Shown here: one piece after another, positions 44,812-55,205 of the stretch
Layout: the number at the start of each line of letters is the position of its first letter
Position numbering within the stretch: the first letter of the stretch is position 1
Assembly (NCBI RefSeq): GCF_010731895.1
Contig: NZ_AP022596.1
Location: 4,712,001-4,776,000, forward strand
Reading direction: 5' to 3'
Source: Mycolicibacterium helvum
GTDB lineage: Bacteria > Actinomycetota > Actinomycetes > Mycobacteriales > Mycobacteriaceae
DNA length: 64,000 nt
The notes under the pieces: model-generated
Told to the model about the DNA's origin: nothing
The model's database searches: none
The model's input: only the letters and a program-made list of their open reading frames with translations
Translations under genes and position numbers: made by a program

Positions 44812-45489
44812 GTGACTGCATCGTCGGGTCGGCCGAGCCGTCAGGAGATCTCCGACGCGGTCGCTGGAGTGGGCTGGCGTCTGGTGCTCGGCGCGATCTA
44901 CATCGACGTCGAGGTGGCCTCGCTGGCTCAGGGGGCCGAGGTCGCGACACGGGCGGTGCGTGCCGTCGGCGAGGACGGCCAGGGCCATCTGAGCGTCGAC
45001 ATCCGGGCGCGGCAGGTGGTGTTGCGCCTGCAGTCGGCAACTCAGTGGGCGGTGACCGGCCTGGACATCGCCCTGGCGCACACGATCTCGGCGGCGCTGA
45101 CCGGCCATGGACTGCGGTTCGGGCGGGGCTCGGTGCAGGCGCTGGAGATCGCCATCGACGCGATGGACATCGCGGGAGTTCGGCCGTTCTGGAAAGCGGT
45201 CACCGGCTACGTCGACGAGCCGGGACCCTCTGATCTGTCCGACGGGCTGATCGACCCGTCGGGGCACGGACCGGCGATCTGGTTCCAGCAGATGGCCGCG
45301 CCGCGGCCGCAGCGCAACCGCATCCATCTCGACGTCGACGTGCCGCACGACGCGGCTGCTGAACGGGTCGCCGCGGCCCTCGCCGCGGGCGGCACGCTGC
45401 TGTCCGATTCGGCAGCGCCGGCGTTCTGGGTACTGGCCGATGCGGAGGGCAACGAGGTCTGCGTCTGTACCTGGCAGGGACGGGACTGA
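44812..45489 (+). CDS. pterin-4a-carbinolamine dehydratase-like / VOC fusion
   Basis: 225-residue fusion. Residues 1-95 resemble pterin-4a-carbinolamine dehydratase ([16 protein letters not shown], then [25 protein letters not shown]), but the family's catalytic His in the HP and TH motifs is not evident. Residues 105-225 form a glyoxalase-like VOC domain ([48 protein letters not shown]). The enzymatic role is unknown. GTG 44812 is chosen from the adjacent -10-like box; the frame is open further upstream without support. Confidence 0.75.
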   Translation: MTASSGRPSRQEISDAVAGVGWRLVLGAIYIDVEVASLAQGAEVATRAVRAVGEDGQGHLSVDIRARQVVLRLQSATQWAVTGLDIALAHTISAALTGHGLRFGRGSVQALEIAIDAMDIAGVRPFWKAVTGYVDEPGPSDLSDGLIDPSGHGPAIWFQQMAAPRPQRNRIHLDVDVPHDAAAERVAAALAAGGTLLSDSAAPAFWVLADAEGNEVCVCTWQGRD

Positions 45490-45530
45490 GGCCAAGGGGG
45501 CCGTTGGCTCTTCGCGCAGGCGCTCATCGC

Positions 45531-45536
45531 TAGGCT
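45531..45536 (+). promoter_or_regulatory. candidate -10 box (TAGGCT) of proS
   Basis: TAGGCT is followed by 8 nt and GTG 45545; consistent with a leaderless proS mRNA. Confidence 0.45.
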
Positions 45537-45544
45537 GGCCCACT

Positions 45545-47299
45545 GTGATTACCCGCATGTCCGAGCTGTTCTTGCGCACCCTGCGCGATGACCCAGCCGA
45601 CGCCGAAGTGCCCAGCCACAAACTTCTGATCCGTGCCGGCTACGTCCGGCCGGTGGCGCCGGGGCTGTACACGTGGCTGCCGCTGGGCCTTCGAGTACTG
45701 CGCAAGATCGAGAAGATCGTGCGCGAGGAGATGGTCGCGATCAGCGGGCAGGAGATTCTGTTCCCGGCGCTGCTGCCGAAGGCGCCGTATGAGACCACCA
45801 ACCGCTGGACGGAGTACGGGGACGGGGTGTTCCGGCTCAAGGACCGCCGGATGAACGACTACATGCTGGGACCCACCCATGAGGAGTTCTTCACCCTGAC
45901 GGTGAAGGGGGAGTACAGCTCCTACAAGGACTTCCCACTGACGCTGTTCCAAATCCAGACGAAATACCGCGACGAGGCGCGCCCGCGGGCCGGCATCCTG
46001 CGCGGGCGCGAGTTCGTCATGAAGGACTCGTATTCCTTCGACGTCGACGACGACGGCCTCAAGACCGCCTACCACGCGCACCGCGAGGCGTACCAAAACA
46101 TGTTCAAGCGCATGGCAATTCGCTACGTGATTGTCTCGGCGGTGTCTGGCGCGATGGGCGGATCCGCCTCCGAGGAGTTCCTGGCCGAAAGCGAGGTTGG
46201 CGAGGACACGTTCGTGCGCTGCGTTCAATCGGGGTATGCGGCCAATGTGGAGGCGGTGGTCACCGCCGTGCCGGAGTCGCTGCCGTTCGAAGGTCTGCCC
46301 GAGCCGACCGTGCACGACACCGGGGACACCCCGACCATCGCGACACTGGTCGAGTGGGCCAACTCTGCGGGCCTGGGCCGGGAGGTGACGGCGGCCGACA
46401 CCCTCAAGAACGTCTTGCTCAAGGTGCGCCAGCCAGGTGGTGAGTGGGAACTGCTGGCCATCGGGCTGCCCGGAGACCGGGAGGTCGACGACAAGCGCCT
46501 CGGCGCCGCGCTGGAGCCGGCGGAGTACGCGCTGCTCGACGACGCAGACTTTGCCAAGAACCCGTTCTTGAGAAAGGGATATATCGGCCCGAAAGGCTTG
46601 CTGGCCAACGGCGTTCGCTATCTGGTCGACCCGCGTGTGGTGGACGGTACGGCGTGGATCACCGGCGCCGATGAAACCGGCAAGCACGTCGTCGGACTGG
46701 TGGCCGGCCGCGACTTCGTCGCCGACGGCACCATCGAGGCGGCCGAGGTGCGCGACGGTGACCTGTCACCCGACGGCGCCGGACCGCTGGTGTCGGCGCG
46801 CGGCATCGAGATCGGACACATCTTCCAGCTGGGCCGCAAGTACACCGACGCGTTCTCCGCCGACGTGCTCGGCGAGAACGGCAAGCCGGTGCGACTGACC
46901 ATGGGCTCCTACGGTGTCGGGGTGTCCCGGCTGGTTGCGGTGATCGCCGAACAGCAGCACGACGAGCTGGGGTTGCGCTGGCCGTCGTCGGTATCGCCGT
47001 TCGACGTGCACGTGGTGATCGCCAACAAGGACGCGCAGGCCCGGGCCGGTGCCGAGGAGCTGGCTCGCGATCTGGACCGGCTGGGCCTTGAGATCCTGCT
47101 CGACGACCGCACCGTATCGCCGGGGGTGAAGTTCAAGGACGCCGAGCTGCTCGGGATGCCGTGGATTGTGGTCGTCGGGCGCGGCTGGGCCGACGGAGTC
47201 GTGGAGCTGCGTAATCGGTTCACCGGCCAGACCCGTGAGATCGGGGTGGAAAGCGCCGCCGCGGAAGTCGTCTCGGCGCTGGCCGAGCCCCGCTCTTGA
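45545..47299 (+). CDS. proS: prolyl-tRNA synthetase
   Basis: 584-residue class II aminoacyl-tRNA synthetase charging tRNA-Pro. The bacterial-type layout is complete: class II motifs 1-3 (motif 2 near [17 protein letters not shown], motif 3 near [16 protein letters not shown]), an inserted editing domain (about residues 235-400), and a C-terminal anticodon-binding domain. Start GTG 45545 gives the expected [21 protein letters not shown]; the frame upstream is unsupported. Downstream is a strong hairpin facing a convergent gene. Confidence 0.95.
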   Translation: MITRMSELFLRTLRDDPADAEVPSHKLLIRAGYVRPVAPGLYTWLPLGLRVLRKIEKIVREEMVAISGQEILFPALLPKAPYETTNRWTEYGDGVFRLKDRRMNDYMLGPTHEEFFTLTVKGEYSSYKDFPLTLFQIQTKYRDEARPRAGILRGREFVMKDSYSFDVDDDGLKTAYHAHREAYQNMFKRMAIRYVIVSAVSGAMGGSASEEFLAESEVGEDTFVRCVQSGYAANVEAVVTAVPESLPFEGLPEPTVHDTGDTPTIATLVEWANSAGLGREVTAADTLKNVLLKVRQPGGEWELLAIGLPGDREVDDKRLGAALEPAEYALLDDADFAKNPFLRKGYIGPKGLLANGVRYLVDPRVVDGTAWITGADETGKHVVGLVAGRDFVADGTIEAAEVRDGDLSPDGAGPLVSARGIEIGHIFQLGRKYTDAFSADVLGENGKPVRLTMGSYGVGVSRLVAVIAEQQHDELGLRWPSSVSPFDVHVVIANKDAQARAGAEELARDLDRLGLEILLDDRTVSPGVKFKDAELLGMPWIVVVGRGWADGVVELRNRFTGQTREIGVESAAAEVVSALAEPRS

Positions 47300-47352
47300 G
47301 CGATTTCGGCGCGCTCTCGTTCGCCTAGCGGCGGTTCACGCGCCGAAATCGC
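47300..47352. terminator. inverted repeat between convergent proS and DUF4439 gene
   Basis: GCGATTTCGGCGCG (47300-47313) pairs perfectly with CGCGCCGAAATCGC (47339-47352), 14 bp with a 25-nt loop. It fills the gap between two convergent stops and can act in both directions. Confidence 0.7.
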
Positions 47353-47354
47353 AG

Positions 47355-47840
47355 TTACTCGGTGCCGCCGGGGAACGCCACCGTCACCGGCCGGATCCCC
47401 TGGACCTGCTTCCAGCGTGCCGCGGCGATCGCCGCGTCGGTCAGCGCTGTGACCGCGAATGTGCGGTCCTGTTCGGAGTTCGCCTGCTCGAGTGCCGCGC
47501 GCCAGGCCGCCGCGCAGTCGTCCTCCATCCGCACGGCGAGGTTGGCCGCGTCGTTGGGGTTGTTGACCGGTATCGGCAGCTGATAGCCCGCGGCCGGCAG
47601 GGGTGCTTTGACCGAACGGCCGGTCAGTAGCGCGATCGCCGCCTCACGTCGCTCGCGGTGCTCGGCCATCGCCGCCGACACCAGGTCGTTCTCATCGGGG
47701 GAGCTGTGTGCCGACACGATGCCGTAGCCGTAGATCGCGGCGTGCTCGGCGGCCACGGCGTCGAAGAGCGCCGCCGCGGCGGCATCCGACGGCCGGTCGG
47801 GATCCGGCGTGGTCGACGGTGTCGGCTGTGGTGAGGTCAT
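47355..47840 (-). CDS. ferritin-like DUF4439 protein (Rv2844 type)
   Basis: 161-residue four-helix protein of the DUF4439 ferritin-like group. Glu and His residues are positioned along the helices as in a possible di-metal site (AAEHAAIYGYGIVSAH, MAEHRERREAAI, MEDDCAAAWRAA). There is no signal peptide. It overlaps the preceding lipoprotein gene by 4 nt (ATGA). The biochemical role is unknown. Confidence 0.77.
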   Translation of the reverse strand: MTSPQPTPSTTPDPDRPSDAAAAALFDAVAAEHAAIYGYGIVSAHSSPDENDLVSAAMAEHRERREAAIALLTGRSVKAPLPAAGYQLPIPVNNPNDAANLAVRMEDDCAAAWRAALEQANSEQDRTFAVTALTDAAIAAARWKQVQGIRPVTVAFPGGTE

Positions 47841-48361
47841 TGACCGGCCTTCCCTGAGGGCAGCGCCACGGTGTAGGCGGTGGCGCAGGACGCTGCGATC
47901 GAGCCGAGCAGCCCCGCGCGATATCCGGACAAGGCGGGGGCCAGTTTGGTGGCGCTGTCGGCCGAGCCGCGCAACGCGGCGACGACATCGGCCACCGTGG
48001 GTGGCGGCGCCGCGGTGGCCGACGTGGTGGTGGGCGCCGCGGTGGTGGTGCTGGGTTTGCCGGCGAGCCGGGCGATCTCGTCGGCCAGCGCGGTGGCGTG
48101 TCGCCCGCGTTCGGCGGCTACCTCGGTCAACGCTGGCGCCAGAGCAGGCGGGGCGGTCTTCGCCGCGGCCGCGGCCAGTTCGCTGTCGTGACGGGCCAGC
48201 TCGGCTTGTTGTTCCAGCGGATCAGGTTCGGGCGGCGGATTCGTCCCGCATGCGGTGCTCGCCGCACCGAGCAGCGCGAACAACGCCAGCCCACGGCTCG
48301 CGTCGACGAGGACCCGTCGCCGGGTGATGCCGCCGAATGGGCTGGGATCTGGGCTCAGCAC
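47837..48361 (-). CDS. exported (Tat/lipoprotein) ferritin-like protein (Rv2843 type)
   Basis: 174-residue protein with a twin-arginine-like start (GGITRRRVLVDASRGLALFALL) ending in a lipobox (ASTAC), so it is probably exported folded and lipidated. The mature part has a Glu/His-containing helix (AAERGRHATALADEIARL), a Pro/Thr-rich linker, and a final helix. It pairs with the DUF4439 gene in the same operon. Function unknown. Confidence 0.75.
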   Translation of the reverse strand: MLSPDPSPFGGITRRRVLVDASRGLALFALLGAASTACGTNPPPEPDPLEQQAELARHDSELAAAAAKTAPPALAPALTEVAAERGRHATALADEIARLAGKPSTTTAAPTTTSATAAPPPTVADVVAALRGSADSATKLAPALSGYRAGLLGSIAASCATAYTVALPSGKAGQ

Positions 48362-48411
48362 GCCAACATCCTGCCATTGCGGCGGCCTGCGCTGGCGTAT
48401 CGTTGATGCCT

Positions 48412-48440
48412 GGCTCTCTTCGACCCTCGTGTAGAGAGCC
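48412..48440 (+). promoter_or_regulatory. leader hairpin upstream of the rimP-nusA operon
   Basis: GGCTCTCT and AGAGAGCC form perfect 8-bp arms with a 13-nt loop, about 45 nt before the rimP start. It could be a dyad operator, or a leader RNA hairpin controlling this translation/transcription operon. Confidence 0.4.
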
Positions 48441-48485
48441 CTGCATCCGACGCAGATCAGAACAACTCAAGATGAGGAGCTCGCC

Positions 48486-49016
48486 GTGGCTGGCCGTTCT
48501 ACGGGGCTACCAACCCAGAAGCAGGTGATCGAGCTACTCGGTGGTGAGTTCGCGCGCGCCGGATATGAAATCGAAGACGTTGTGATCGACGTTCGCCCCC
48601 AGCCGCCGCGCATCACGGTCATCGCCGACGGTGACAAGCCACTGGACTTGGACGCTGTCGCCGAGCTGTCCCGGTCGGCGTCGGCCCTGCTGGACGCCCT
48701 GGACAGCGACGATGCCTACGTCTTGGAGGTCACCTCGCCGGGGGTGGAGCGGCCACTGACCGCCGAGAAGCACTTTCGCCGCTCACACGGCCGCAAAGTC
48801 GACGTCGAACTCGCCGATGGGACCACTGTCCCCGGCAGGCTGGGCACGGTATCCGACGGTGCCGTCGATCTGGTGGTGCGTGATCGCGGTGATTGGACGG
48901 TACGCCGGATCCCGCTTGTCGAGATCGTCAAAGCCGTTGTCCAGGTTGAATTTTCATCACCAAATGTGCGCGAGCTGGAGCTAGCTGGGGCAGCAGGAAA
49001 GGAGGCCGGAGCATGA
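48486..49016 (+). CDS. rimP: ribosome maturation factor RimP
   Basis: 176-residue RimP, needed for assembly of the 30S subunit head. The family motif [28 protein letters not shown] lies at about residues 78-105, before the Sm-like C-terminal barrel. GTG 48486 follows GATGAGGAG. The stop overlaps the nusA start (ATGA), the usual rimP-nusA arrangement. Confidence 0.93.
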   Translation: MAGRSTGLPTQKQVIELLGGEFARAGYEIEDVVIDVRPQPPRITVIADGDKPLDLDAVAELSRSASALLDALDSDDAYVLEVTSPGVERPLTAEKHFRRSHGRKVDVELADGTTVPGRLGTVSDGAVDLVVRDRGDWTVRRIPLVEIVKAVVQVEFSSPNVRELELAGAAGKEAGA

Positions 49017-50026
49017 ACATCGACATGACCGCCCTGCATGCGATCGAGATCGATCGCGGTATTTCGGTTGACGAGCTGCTCGACACCGTCAAGTCAGCTC
49101 TTCTGACCGCCTATCGGCATACCGAGGGCCATCAGCCCGATGCGCGCATCGAGATCGACCGCAAGACCGGTGTTGTCCAGGTGATGGCCCGGGAGACCGA
49201 TGCCGACGGCAACCTGATCAGCGAATGGGACGACACCCCAGAGGATTTCGGCAGGGTCGCGGCCACGACGGCCCGCCAGGTCATGTCCCAGCGGCTCCGC
49301 GATGCCGAGAACGAGCGCAGCTTCGGCGAGTTCTCCGCTCATGAGGGCGATATCCAGGCCGGCGTGATCCAGCGGGATGCTCGCGCCAACGCCCGTGGAC
49401 TGGTTGTGGTGCGGCTGGGCAGTGAGGCCAAGGGCGCCGACGGCGTCATCCCGGCCGCCGAGCAGGTACCCGGGGAAAGCTACGAGCACGGCGATCGGCT
49501 GCGCTGCTACGTCGTCGGGGTCAGTCGCGGCGCGCGCGAGCCGCTGATCACGTTGTCGCGCACCCACCCCAACCTCGTCCGCAAGTTGTTCTCCCTTGAG
49601 GTGCCCGAGATCGCCGACGGGTCGGTGGAGATTGTGGCGGTGGCCCGGGAGGCGGGACACCGGTCCAAGATCGCCGTCGCGTCGCGGGTGCCCGGCCTCA
49701 ATGCCAAGGGGGCCTGCATCGGACCGATGGGGCAGCGGGTGCGCAACGTGATGAGCGAGTTGTCCGGCGAGAAGATCGACATCATCGATTTCGATGAGGA
49801 CCCGGGCCGCTTCGTCGCCAACGCTCTCTCGCCGGCCAAGGTGGTGTCGGTCTCGGTCATCGATGCGGCCACGCGCGCCGCGCGAGTGGTGGTGCCCGAT
49901 TTCCAGCTATCGCTGGCGATTGGCAAGGAGGGCCAAAACGCTCGGCTGGCCGCCCGACTGACCGGCTGGCGCATCGACATTCGCAGCGATGCGGCGGCCC
50001 CGGAAGGTGCTGAGCCCGAAGCGTAG
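49013..50026 (+). CDS. nusA: transcription termination/antitermination factor NusA
   Basis: 337-residue NusA with the N-terminal RNA-polymerase-binding domain, an S1 domain (from about residue 110, [26 protein letters not shown]), and two KH domains ([30 protein letters not shown] and [28 protein letters not shown]). As in other mycobacteria it lacks the proteobacterial C-terminal repeats. AAAGGAGG lies just upstream. ylxR does not follow directly here; about 1.9 kb intervenes. Confidence 0.94.
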   Translation: MNIDMTALHAIEIDRGISVDELLDTVKSALLTAYRHTEGHQPDARIEIDRKTGVVQVMARETDADGNLISEWDDTPEDFGRVAATTARQVMSQRLRDAENERSFGEFSAHEGDIQAGVIQRDARANARGLVVVRLGSEAKGADGVIPAAEQVPGESYEHGDRLRCYVVGVSRGAREPLITLSRTHPNLVRKLFSLEVPEIADGSVEIVAVAREAGHRSKIAVASRVPGLNAKGACIGPMGQRVRNVMSELSGEKIDIIDFDEDPGRFVANALSPAKVVSVSVIDAATRAARVVVPDFQLSLAIGKEGQNARLAARLTGWRIDIRSDAAAPEGAEPEA

Positions 50027-50401
50027 AACAGCTGCGGCGACGGCGGAATGGTTTATCTACGGGCTCATTCAGCAAAATTTCCCGCGGCCACACTAAGAAT
50101 CATGAAATGCGCAAATTTCGCCTCAATCTAATGGGAGCGAACTTTGTCGCACTCTTTGAAGGGGACATCGTTATTCGCTCCACGTCACAGTGAAGGTCCA
50201 TACTTTGCTGGCGAAACTCACTGGAACAGTGCGGCCGAATCGACACGAGCCATCCGGACTCGCTTCGTTCTTCGGCATCCGGATAAAGTTTCCTGCGTTT
50301 CAATACAATGTCGGCACTGTAGTGTCTTGCCGATGGGGGGTATGTCTTGACGGTTCTTATCCGCTCTGCGGCAAACACTTTCGCGCACAGAACGGGCGTC
50401 G
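50027..50401. other. 375-bp AT-richer gap after nusA, no convincing gene
   Basis: This stretch contains runs such as CAGCAAAATTTCC and GCAAATTTCGCC that are visibly less GC-rich than the genes either side. Small reading frames exist (for example 50144-50350) but have no recognisable similarity, weak starts, and residue usage unlike a real protein. It carries the promoter of the following FAD gene at least. The composition suggests acquired DNA. Confidence 0.6.
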
Positions 50402-51820
50402 GTGGTTTCGTCTAGCCCCGGCGACGATATTCCCCTTTCTGTCGATGTTCTGATTATCGGAGCCGGTCCCACAGGTCTCACAGCGGCAGATTCCCTTGTC
50501 ACATCCGGCGTGTCGGTTGCCGTCGTGGAGCACACCGGACGGGTGGGCGGGCTGGCGCGCTCGGCGAACGTGGCCGGCAACGACATCGACCTCGGCGGTC
50601 ACCGCCTGCTGTCGGCGACGCCCAATCAGCGCCGGGCGTGGCTCGACTTCGCACGTCGGCTCGGGAGTATCCCGATGTCCGATATCGGCCGGCGCAGCGG
50701 CATCCTGCGCGACGGTTACGTCGTCGCCTATCCCTTCGACACACAGCAGTTCCGTGAGTCGGTTCCCTGGCCTGTGCGCGCTCGCGGAGCCGCGTCGCTG
50801 GCCGCCTGGAAGTTGAGGGCGCCGACCGGTCGTGAGGATCACAACCTCGACGAGTGGGTGAAGAACCGGTACGGCCCGTTTCTCGCCGAGACGTTCATGG
50901 CACCCCATGCGCGGAAAGTCTTCGGAGTTGACCCCAGGGACATCCCGGCGGGGTGGGCGGCACAGCGGATACTGTCGCCCCGCGTCGGTTCGGTACTGGC
51001 TACCGCGATCCCCAAGCCGGGTCGCTCGCCGCGGCCGGCTGACGTGGTCGATCGCTTCTTCTACCCGCGGGGCGGGGTGGGAGTGTTGTGGTCGGGTCTG
51101 GCCGAATTGCTTGGCGATCAAGTGAAGTGGCTCTTCGATTCTCGGGTGACCGCGATAGCTCGATCGGTCGGTGGCCGCTTTTCGGTCACTGTGTCGGGTG
51201 CTGGCGGGGACGTTGCCGTGTCGTGCAACCGGATCATCTCCACCGGCCGTCCTGAAAACCTCGCCGTAAGCCTGGGCCTCGATGACCTCGGCGACGCCAT
51301 TGCGCAGAAATCGGGGCGGCGAGATCTCATCGTCGGCGTGGTGCACGTCCGTGACTGCCCGGCCAGCTGGCGCGGCTATCAGTGGCTGTACACCCACGAC
51401 GCCGGCATCCGGGCGCACCGGTTCAACAACTACGGCGAGTGGCAGAGCCTGCACTGCCCGTTGGGTGTCATCGGGTTGGAGTACACCGTGCCGACCGGGC
51501 AATCGTTCGACGTCGCCGCGACGGCATTGAAGGACATGTCGATCCTGCTTCCGGGTGGCGCGGTCGACTTTCTCGGGTCCGACGTGGCCACCGACGCGTA
51601 CGCGAATTTCGACGCTTCGGCCGACCAACTCGACCTGCTTGACACGGCGCTGCGCGGATTCGGTGAGGGAATCGTCAGCACCGGACGGCAGGGGGCCGGG
51701 ATCTACATCAACCTGGATCAGGCGAGGCGGCTGGGCGTGCAGGTCGCAACGATGTCGGCCCAGCACTCCGGTGTCGTCGGACGCGACAAATACTCGCCGT
51801 ATCAGGAGAAAGCGGGCTGA
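50402..51820 (+). CDS. FAD-dependent oxidoreductase, amine-oxidase/UGM-like
   Basis: 472-residue flavoprotein with an N-terminal dinucleotide motif VLIIGAGPTGLTAADSL and the following GRVGGLARS, typical of NAD(P)-binding-8 proteins such as protoporphyrinogen-oxidase-like and UDP-galactopyranose-mutase-like enzymes. FFYPRGGVGVLW is another shared feature. Relatives often lie in polysaccharide or glycolipid clusters; nothing of that kind is here. It stands between nusA and ylxR, where mycobacteria normally have no gene, after an AT-richer gap. GTG 50402 is the best start seen; no good ribosome site is visible. Substrate unknown. Confidence 0.75.
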   Translation: MVSSSPGDDIPLSVDVLIIGAGPTGLTAADSLVTSGVSVAVVEHTGRVGGLARSANVAGNDIDLGGHRLLSATPNQRRAWLDFARRLGSIPMSDIGRRSGILRDGYVVAYPFDTQQFRESVPWPVRARGAASLAAWKLRAPTGREDHNLDEWVKNRYGPFLAETFMAPHARKVFGVDPRDIPAGWAAQRILSPRVGSVLATAIPKPGRSPRPADVVDRFFYPRGGVGVLWSGLAELLGDQVKWLFDSRVTAIARSVGGRFSVTVSGAGGDVAVSCNRIISTGRPENLAVSLGLDDLGDAIAQKSGRRDLIVGVVHVRDCPASWRGYQWLYTHDAGIRAHRFNNYGEWQSLHCPLGVIGLEYTVPTGQSFDVAATALKDMSILLPGGAVDFLGSDVATDAYANFDASADQLDLLDTALRGFGEGIVSTGRQGAGIYINLDQARRLGVQVATMSAQHSGVVGRDKYSPYQEKAG

Positions 51821-51909
51821 TCACCCGGGTCGGCCGACCCGGAACCCAGCCGGGATTGGGCCAGCCAAGGGTGGTTCTTAGCTGTGGCGCGATGACGGTA
51901 GACTATCCC

Positions 51910-52284
51910 GTGATCCAGCGCGAGACTCCTGCTCCCGAGAGACCGCATCGCCGTACCGAAGGACCGGTGCGGACATGTGTCGGGTGCCGGAAGCGAGAGT
52001 TGGCCGTCGATCTCCTCCGAGTGGTGGCGGTGCGGCACGGGAACGGTGAATGCTCCGTAACCGTTGACCAAGCCGGTAACCTCCCGGGTCGGGGTGCGTG
52101 GCTGCATCCCACTGAGCGGTGCCTTGAGGCAGCGATTCGGCGGCGAGCTTTCGGGCGAGCGTTGCGCATCACCGGTTCACCGGACACCTCCGCGGTGGTC
52201 GAGGAGGTCAGAGCCCAACAGGCACTGACCCGCTCGACCAGCCCGGCAAGAGAACAGGCAGCGAAGAACATGAGCACACCGTGA
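51910..52284 (+). CDS. YlxR-family RNA-binding protein
   Basis: 124-residue protein of the YlxR (DUF448) group, usually encoded between nusA and infB and thought to bind RNA or regulate RNase P. The signature PVRTCVGCRKRELAVDLLRVVA and GRGAWLHPTERCLEAAIRRRAFGRALR is complete. I prefer GTG 51910 (VIQRETPAPERPHRR), which lies 5 nt after TAGACT; ATG 51892 and ATG 51856 are in-frame alternatives. The -10-like box suggests a promoter now separate from nusA. Confidence 0.85.
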   Translation: MIQRETPAPERPHRRTEGPVRTCVGCRKRELAVDLLRVVAVRHGNGECSVTVDQAGNLPGRGAWLHPTERCLEAAIRRRAFGRALRITGSPDTSAVVEEVRAQQALTRSTSPAREQAAKNMSTP

Positions 52285-52365
52285 AGTCCCGACGATGACC
52301 ATGCGTCAAAGCTAAACCCGAGGCGCGGCCTACCACCGCTGTCGCCTCTCTGAGTAGGAGATGTA

Positions 52366-55170
52366 GTGGCAGCACCAGGTAAGGCCCGCGTACACGAGTT
52401 AGCCAAGGAACTCGGTGTCAGTAGTAAAGAAGTTCTCGCCCGGCTGAGCGATCAGGGCGAATTCGTTAAATCCGCGTCGTCGACGGTGGAAGCCCCGGTT
52501 GCGCGCCGCTTGCGCGAATCATTCGGCGGCGGCAAGCCCGACAAAGCCCCAGCTAAACCCGCACCGGCCAGTGCCGCCGGAAACGGAGCGCCCAAGCCGG
52601 CGCCCGTGTCCGACGGCGCTGTTGCGACCGCGCCCCCGGCGCCCGCGGCCCCCAAGCCGGCGGCCCCCGCTCCGGCGGCGCCTCCGCCGCCCCCGCCAGC
52701 GCCGGCGGCCCCGCCTGCTCCTGCGGCCTCCGCGGCAGCACCGGCCCCGGCACCGGCCCCGGCCCCTGCCGGTCCCTCGCCGACGCCGGGTCCCCGTCCG
52801 GGACCCGCCGCGCCCAAGCCTGGTATGCCCCGCCCGCCGCGCGTCGGCAACAATCCGTTCTCCTCGGCCCAGCCGGTCGAGCGCCCGGCGCCACGGCCCC
52901 AGGGCCCGCGGCCCGGCCCCGGCGGCCCCGGCGGTCCCGGTGGCCCACGCCCCGGCCCGGGTGGCCCGCGTCCCGGCGGTGCCACTCCCGGCAACATGCC
53001 GCCGCGTCCGCCCGGCGCGCGTCCCGGTGCGCCCGGTCGTCCAGGTGCTCCGCGTCCCGGCGGCGGGCCTCGGCCCGGTGGCGGCCCCGGTGGCGGTGGT
53101 CGTCCCGGTGGTGGTGGCGGTGGTAACTACCGCCCCGGCGGCGCCGGTGGCGCCGGTGGTGCCGGTGGAGCTGCCGCTGGAGGTTTCCGTGGTCGCCCCG
53201 GTGGTGGCGGTCCCGGTGGTGGCGGCGGTGGCCGTCCCGGTCAGCGCGGTGGCGCGGCCGGTGCGTTCGGCCGTCCTGGCGGTGCCCCGCGTCGTGGCCG
53301 CAAGTCGAAGCGCGCAAAACGCGCCGAGTACGAGAGCATGCAGGCGCCGGTCGTCGGCGGGGTTCGGTTGCCGCACGGCAACGGCGAGACCATCCGGCTG
53401 GCCCGAGGTGCGTCGCTGTCCGATTTCGCCGAGAAGATCGACGCCAACCCGGCCGCACTGGTCCAGGCGCTGTTCAACCTCGGCGAGATGGTGACCGCGA
53501 CTCAATCGGTGGGTGACGAGACGCTCGAGCTGCTGGGCAGCGAGATGAACTACGTCGTGCAGGTCGTGTCGCCGGAGGACGAGGACCGCGAGCTGCTGCA
53601 GTCGTTCGACCTCACCTATGGCGAGGACGAGGGCGGCGAGGAGGATCTCGAGTTCCGTCCACCGGTGGTCACCGTCATGGGTCACGTCGACCACGGCAAG
53701 ACCCGACTGCTGGACACGATCCGCAACGCCACGGTCCGCGAGGGCGAGGCCGGCGGCATCACCCAGCACATCGGTGCCTACCAGGTCACCGTCGAGCATG
53801 ACGGCGTCGAGCGCCTCATCACCTTCATCGACACCCCCGGTCACGAGGCGTTCACCGCCATGCGTGCCCGTGGTGCGAAGGCCACCGATATCGCGATCCT
53901 GGTGGTCGCCGCCGACGACGGTGTGATGCCGCAGACGGTGGAGGCGATCAACCACGCACAGGCGGCCGATGTGCCGATCGTGGTGGCGGTCAACAAGATC
54001 GACAAGGAGGGCGCCGACCCGGCCAAGATCCGGGCGCAGCTCACCGAGTACAACCTGGTGGCCGAGGAATACGGCGGCGACACCATGTTCGTCGACATCT
54101 CGGCCAAGAACGGCACCAACATCCAGGCGCTCGAAGAGGCGGTGCTGTTGACCGCCGACGCCTCGCTGGATCTGCGGGCCAACCCCGATATGGAAGCCCA
54201 GGGTGTGGCCATCGAAGCGCACCTGGACCGCGGTCGCGGTCCGGTGGCGACCGTGCTCATCCAGCGCGGCACGCTGCGGGTCGGCGACTCGATCGTGGCC
54301 GGCGACGCCTATGGACGTGTGCGCCGCATGGTCGACGAGCACGGCGAGGACATCCACGAGGCACTGCCTTCGCGGCCTGTCCAGGTCATCGGCTTCACGT
54401 CGGTGCCCGGCGCTGGTGACAACCTGCTCGTCGTCGACGAGGACCGCATCGCCCGGCAGATCGCCGACCGCCGCAGTGCGCGCAAGCGCAATGCGCTGGC
54501 CGCACGCAGTCGTAAGCGCATCAGCCTCGACGATCTGGATGCTGCGCTGAAGGAGACGTCGCAGCTGAACCTGATCCTCAAGGGCGACAACTCCGGCACC
54601 GTGGAGGCGCTGGAAGAGGCCCTGCTGGGTATCGAGATCGGCGACGAGGTCGAACTGCGCGTCATCGACCGTGGCGTCGGTGGTGTCACCGAGACCAACG
54701 TCAACCTGGCGTCGGCGTCGAATGCCATCATCATCGGCTTCAACGTGCGCTCCGAGGGCAAGGCCACCGAGCTGGCCAACCGTGAGGGCGTGGACATCCG
54801 GTACTACTCGGTGATCTACCAGGCCATCGATGAGATCCAGAGCGCGCTCAAGGGCATGCTCAAGCCGGTCTACGAGGAGAAGGAACTCGGCCGTGCCGAG
54901 ATCCGGGCGATCTTCCGGTCGTCGAAGGTCGGCAACATCGCCGGCTGCCTCGTCACCTCCGGTCTCATGCGCCGCAACGCGAAGGCGCGTCTGCTCCGCG
55001 ACAACATCGTCGTCGCGGAGACGGTCACGATCTCGTCGCTCAAGCGGGAGAAGGACGATGCCACCGAGGTGCGCGAGGGTTACGAATGCGGTCTGACGCT
55101 GACGTACTCCGACATCAAGGAAGGCGATGTCATCGAGACGTACGAGCTTGTTGAAAAAGAACGCGTCTGA
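52366..55170 (+). CDS. infB: translation initiation factor IF-2
   Basis: 934-residue IF-2, the GTPase that brings initiator tRNA to the 30S subunit. After a short IF2-N domain ([23 protein letters not shown]) comes a long low-complexity region rich in Pro, Ala, Gly and Arg (about residues 60-315), then a second IF2-N segment. The G domain follows from about residue 435 ([20 protein letters not shown]), then domains II-IV. Start GTG 52366 after TAGGAGAT. The stop TGA overlaps the first of two mini-ORFs leading to rbfA. Confidence 0.95.
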   Translation: MAAPGKARVHELAKELGVSSKEVLARLSDQGEFVKSASSTVEAPVARRLRESFGGGKPDKAPAKPAPASAAGNGAPKPAPVSDGAVATAPPAPAAPKPAAPAPAAPPPPPPAPAAPPAPAASAAAPAPAPAPAPAGPSPTPGPRPGPAAPKPGMPRPPRVGNNPFSSAQPVERPAPRPQGPRPGPGGPGGPGGPRPGPGGPRPGGATPGNMPPRPPGARPGAPGRPGAPRPGGGPRPGGGPGGGGRPGGGGGGNYRPGGAGGAGGAGGAAAGGFRGRPGGGGPGGGGGGRPGQRGGAAGAFGRPGGAPRRGRKSKRAKRAEYESMQAPVVGGVRLPHGNGETIRLARGASLSDFAEKIDANPAALVQALFNLGEMVTATQSVGDETLELLGSEMNYVVQVVSPEDEDRELLQSFDLTYGEDEGGEEDLEFRPPVVTVMGHVDHGKTRLLDTIRNATVREGEAGGITQHIGAYQVTVEHDGVERLITFIDTPGHEAFTAMRARGAKATDIAILVVAADDGVMPQTVEAINHAQAADVPIVVAVNKIDKEGADPAKIRAQLTEYNLVAEEYGGDTMFVDISAKNGTNIQALEEAVLLTADASLDLRANPDMEAQGVAIEAHLDRGRGPVATVLIQRGTLRVGDSIVAGDAYGRVRRMVDEHGEDIHEALPSRPVQVIGFTSVPGAGDNLLVVDEDRIARQIADRRSARKRNALAARSRKRISLDDLDAALKETSQLNLILKGDNSGTVEALEEALLGIEIGDEVELRVIDRGVGGVTETNVNLASASNAIIIGFNVRSEGKATELANREGVDIRYYSVIYQAIDEIQSALKGMLKPVYEEKELGRAEIRAIFRSSKVGNIAGCLVTSGLMRRNAKARLLRDNIVVAETVTISSLKREKDDATEVREGYECGLTLTYSDIKEGDVIETYELVEKERV

Positions 55171-55205
55171 TGAGCGCAGCGAAGAAGACCGACAGGCGGA
55201 GTTGA
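55170..55205 (+). CDS. mini-ORF 1 (11 codons) coupled to infB stop
   Basis: ATG overlaps the infB TGA (TGATG) and encodes [11 protein letters not shown]. Too short for a recognised protein; more likely a relay for translating ribosomes moving from infB to rbfA. Confidence 0.35.
   Translation: MSAAKKTDRRS

Noticed and set aside
50144..50350. 68-codon frame in the nusA-FAD gap
   Set aside because: No family resemblance, weak start context and irregular composition; treated as noncoding.
52620..53300. Repetitive GGTGGC/CCCGGC sequence resembling a tandem-repeat array
   Set aside because: It is coding low-complexity DNA for the Pro/Gly-rich part of IF-2, irregular in unit, and not a CRISPR or minisatellite.
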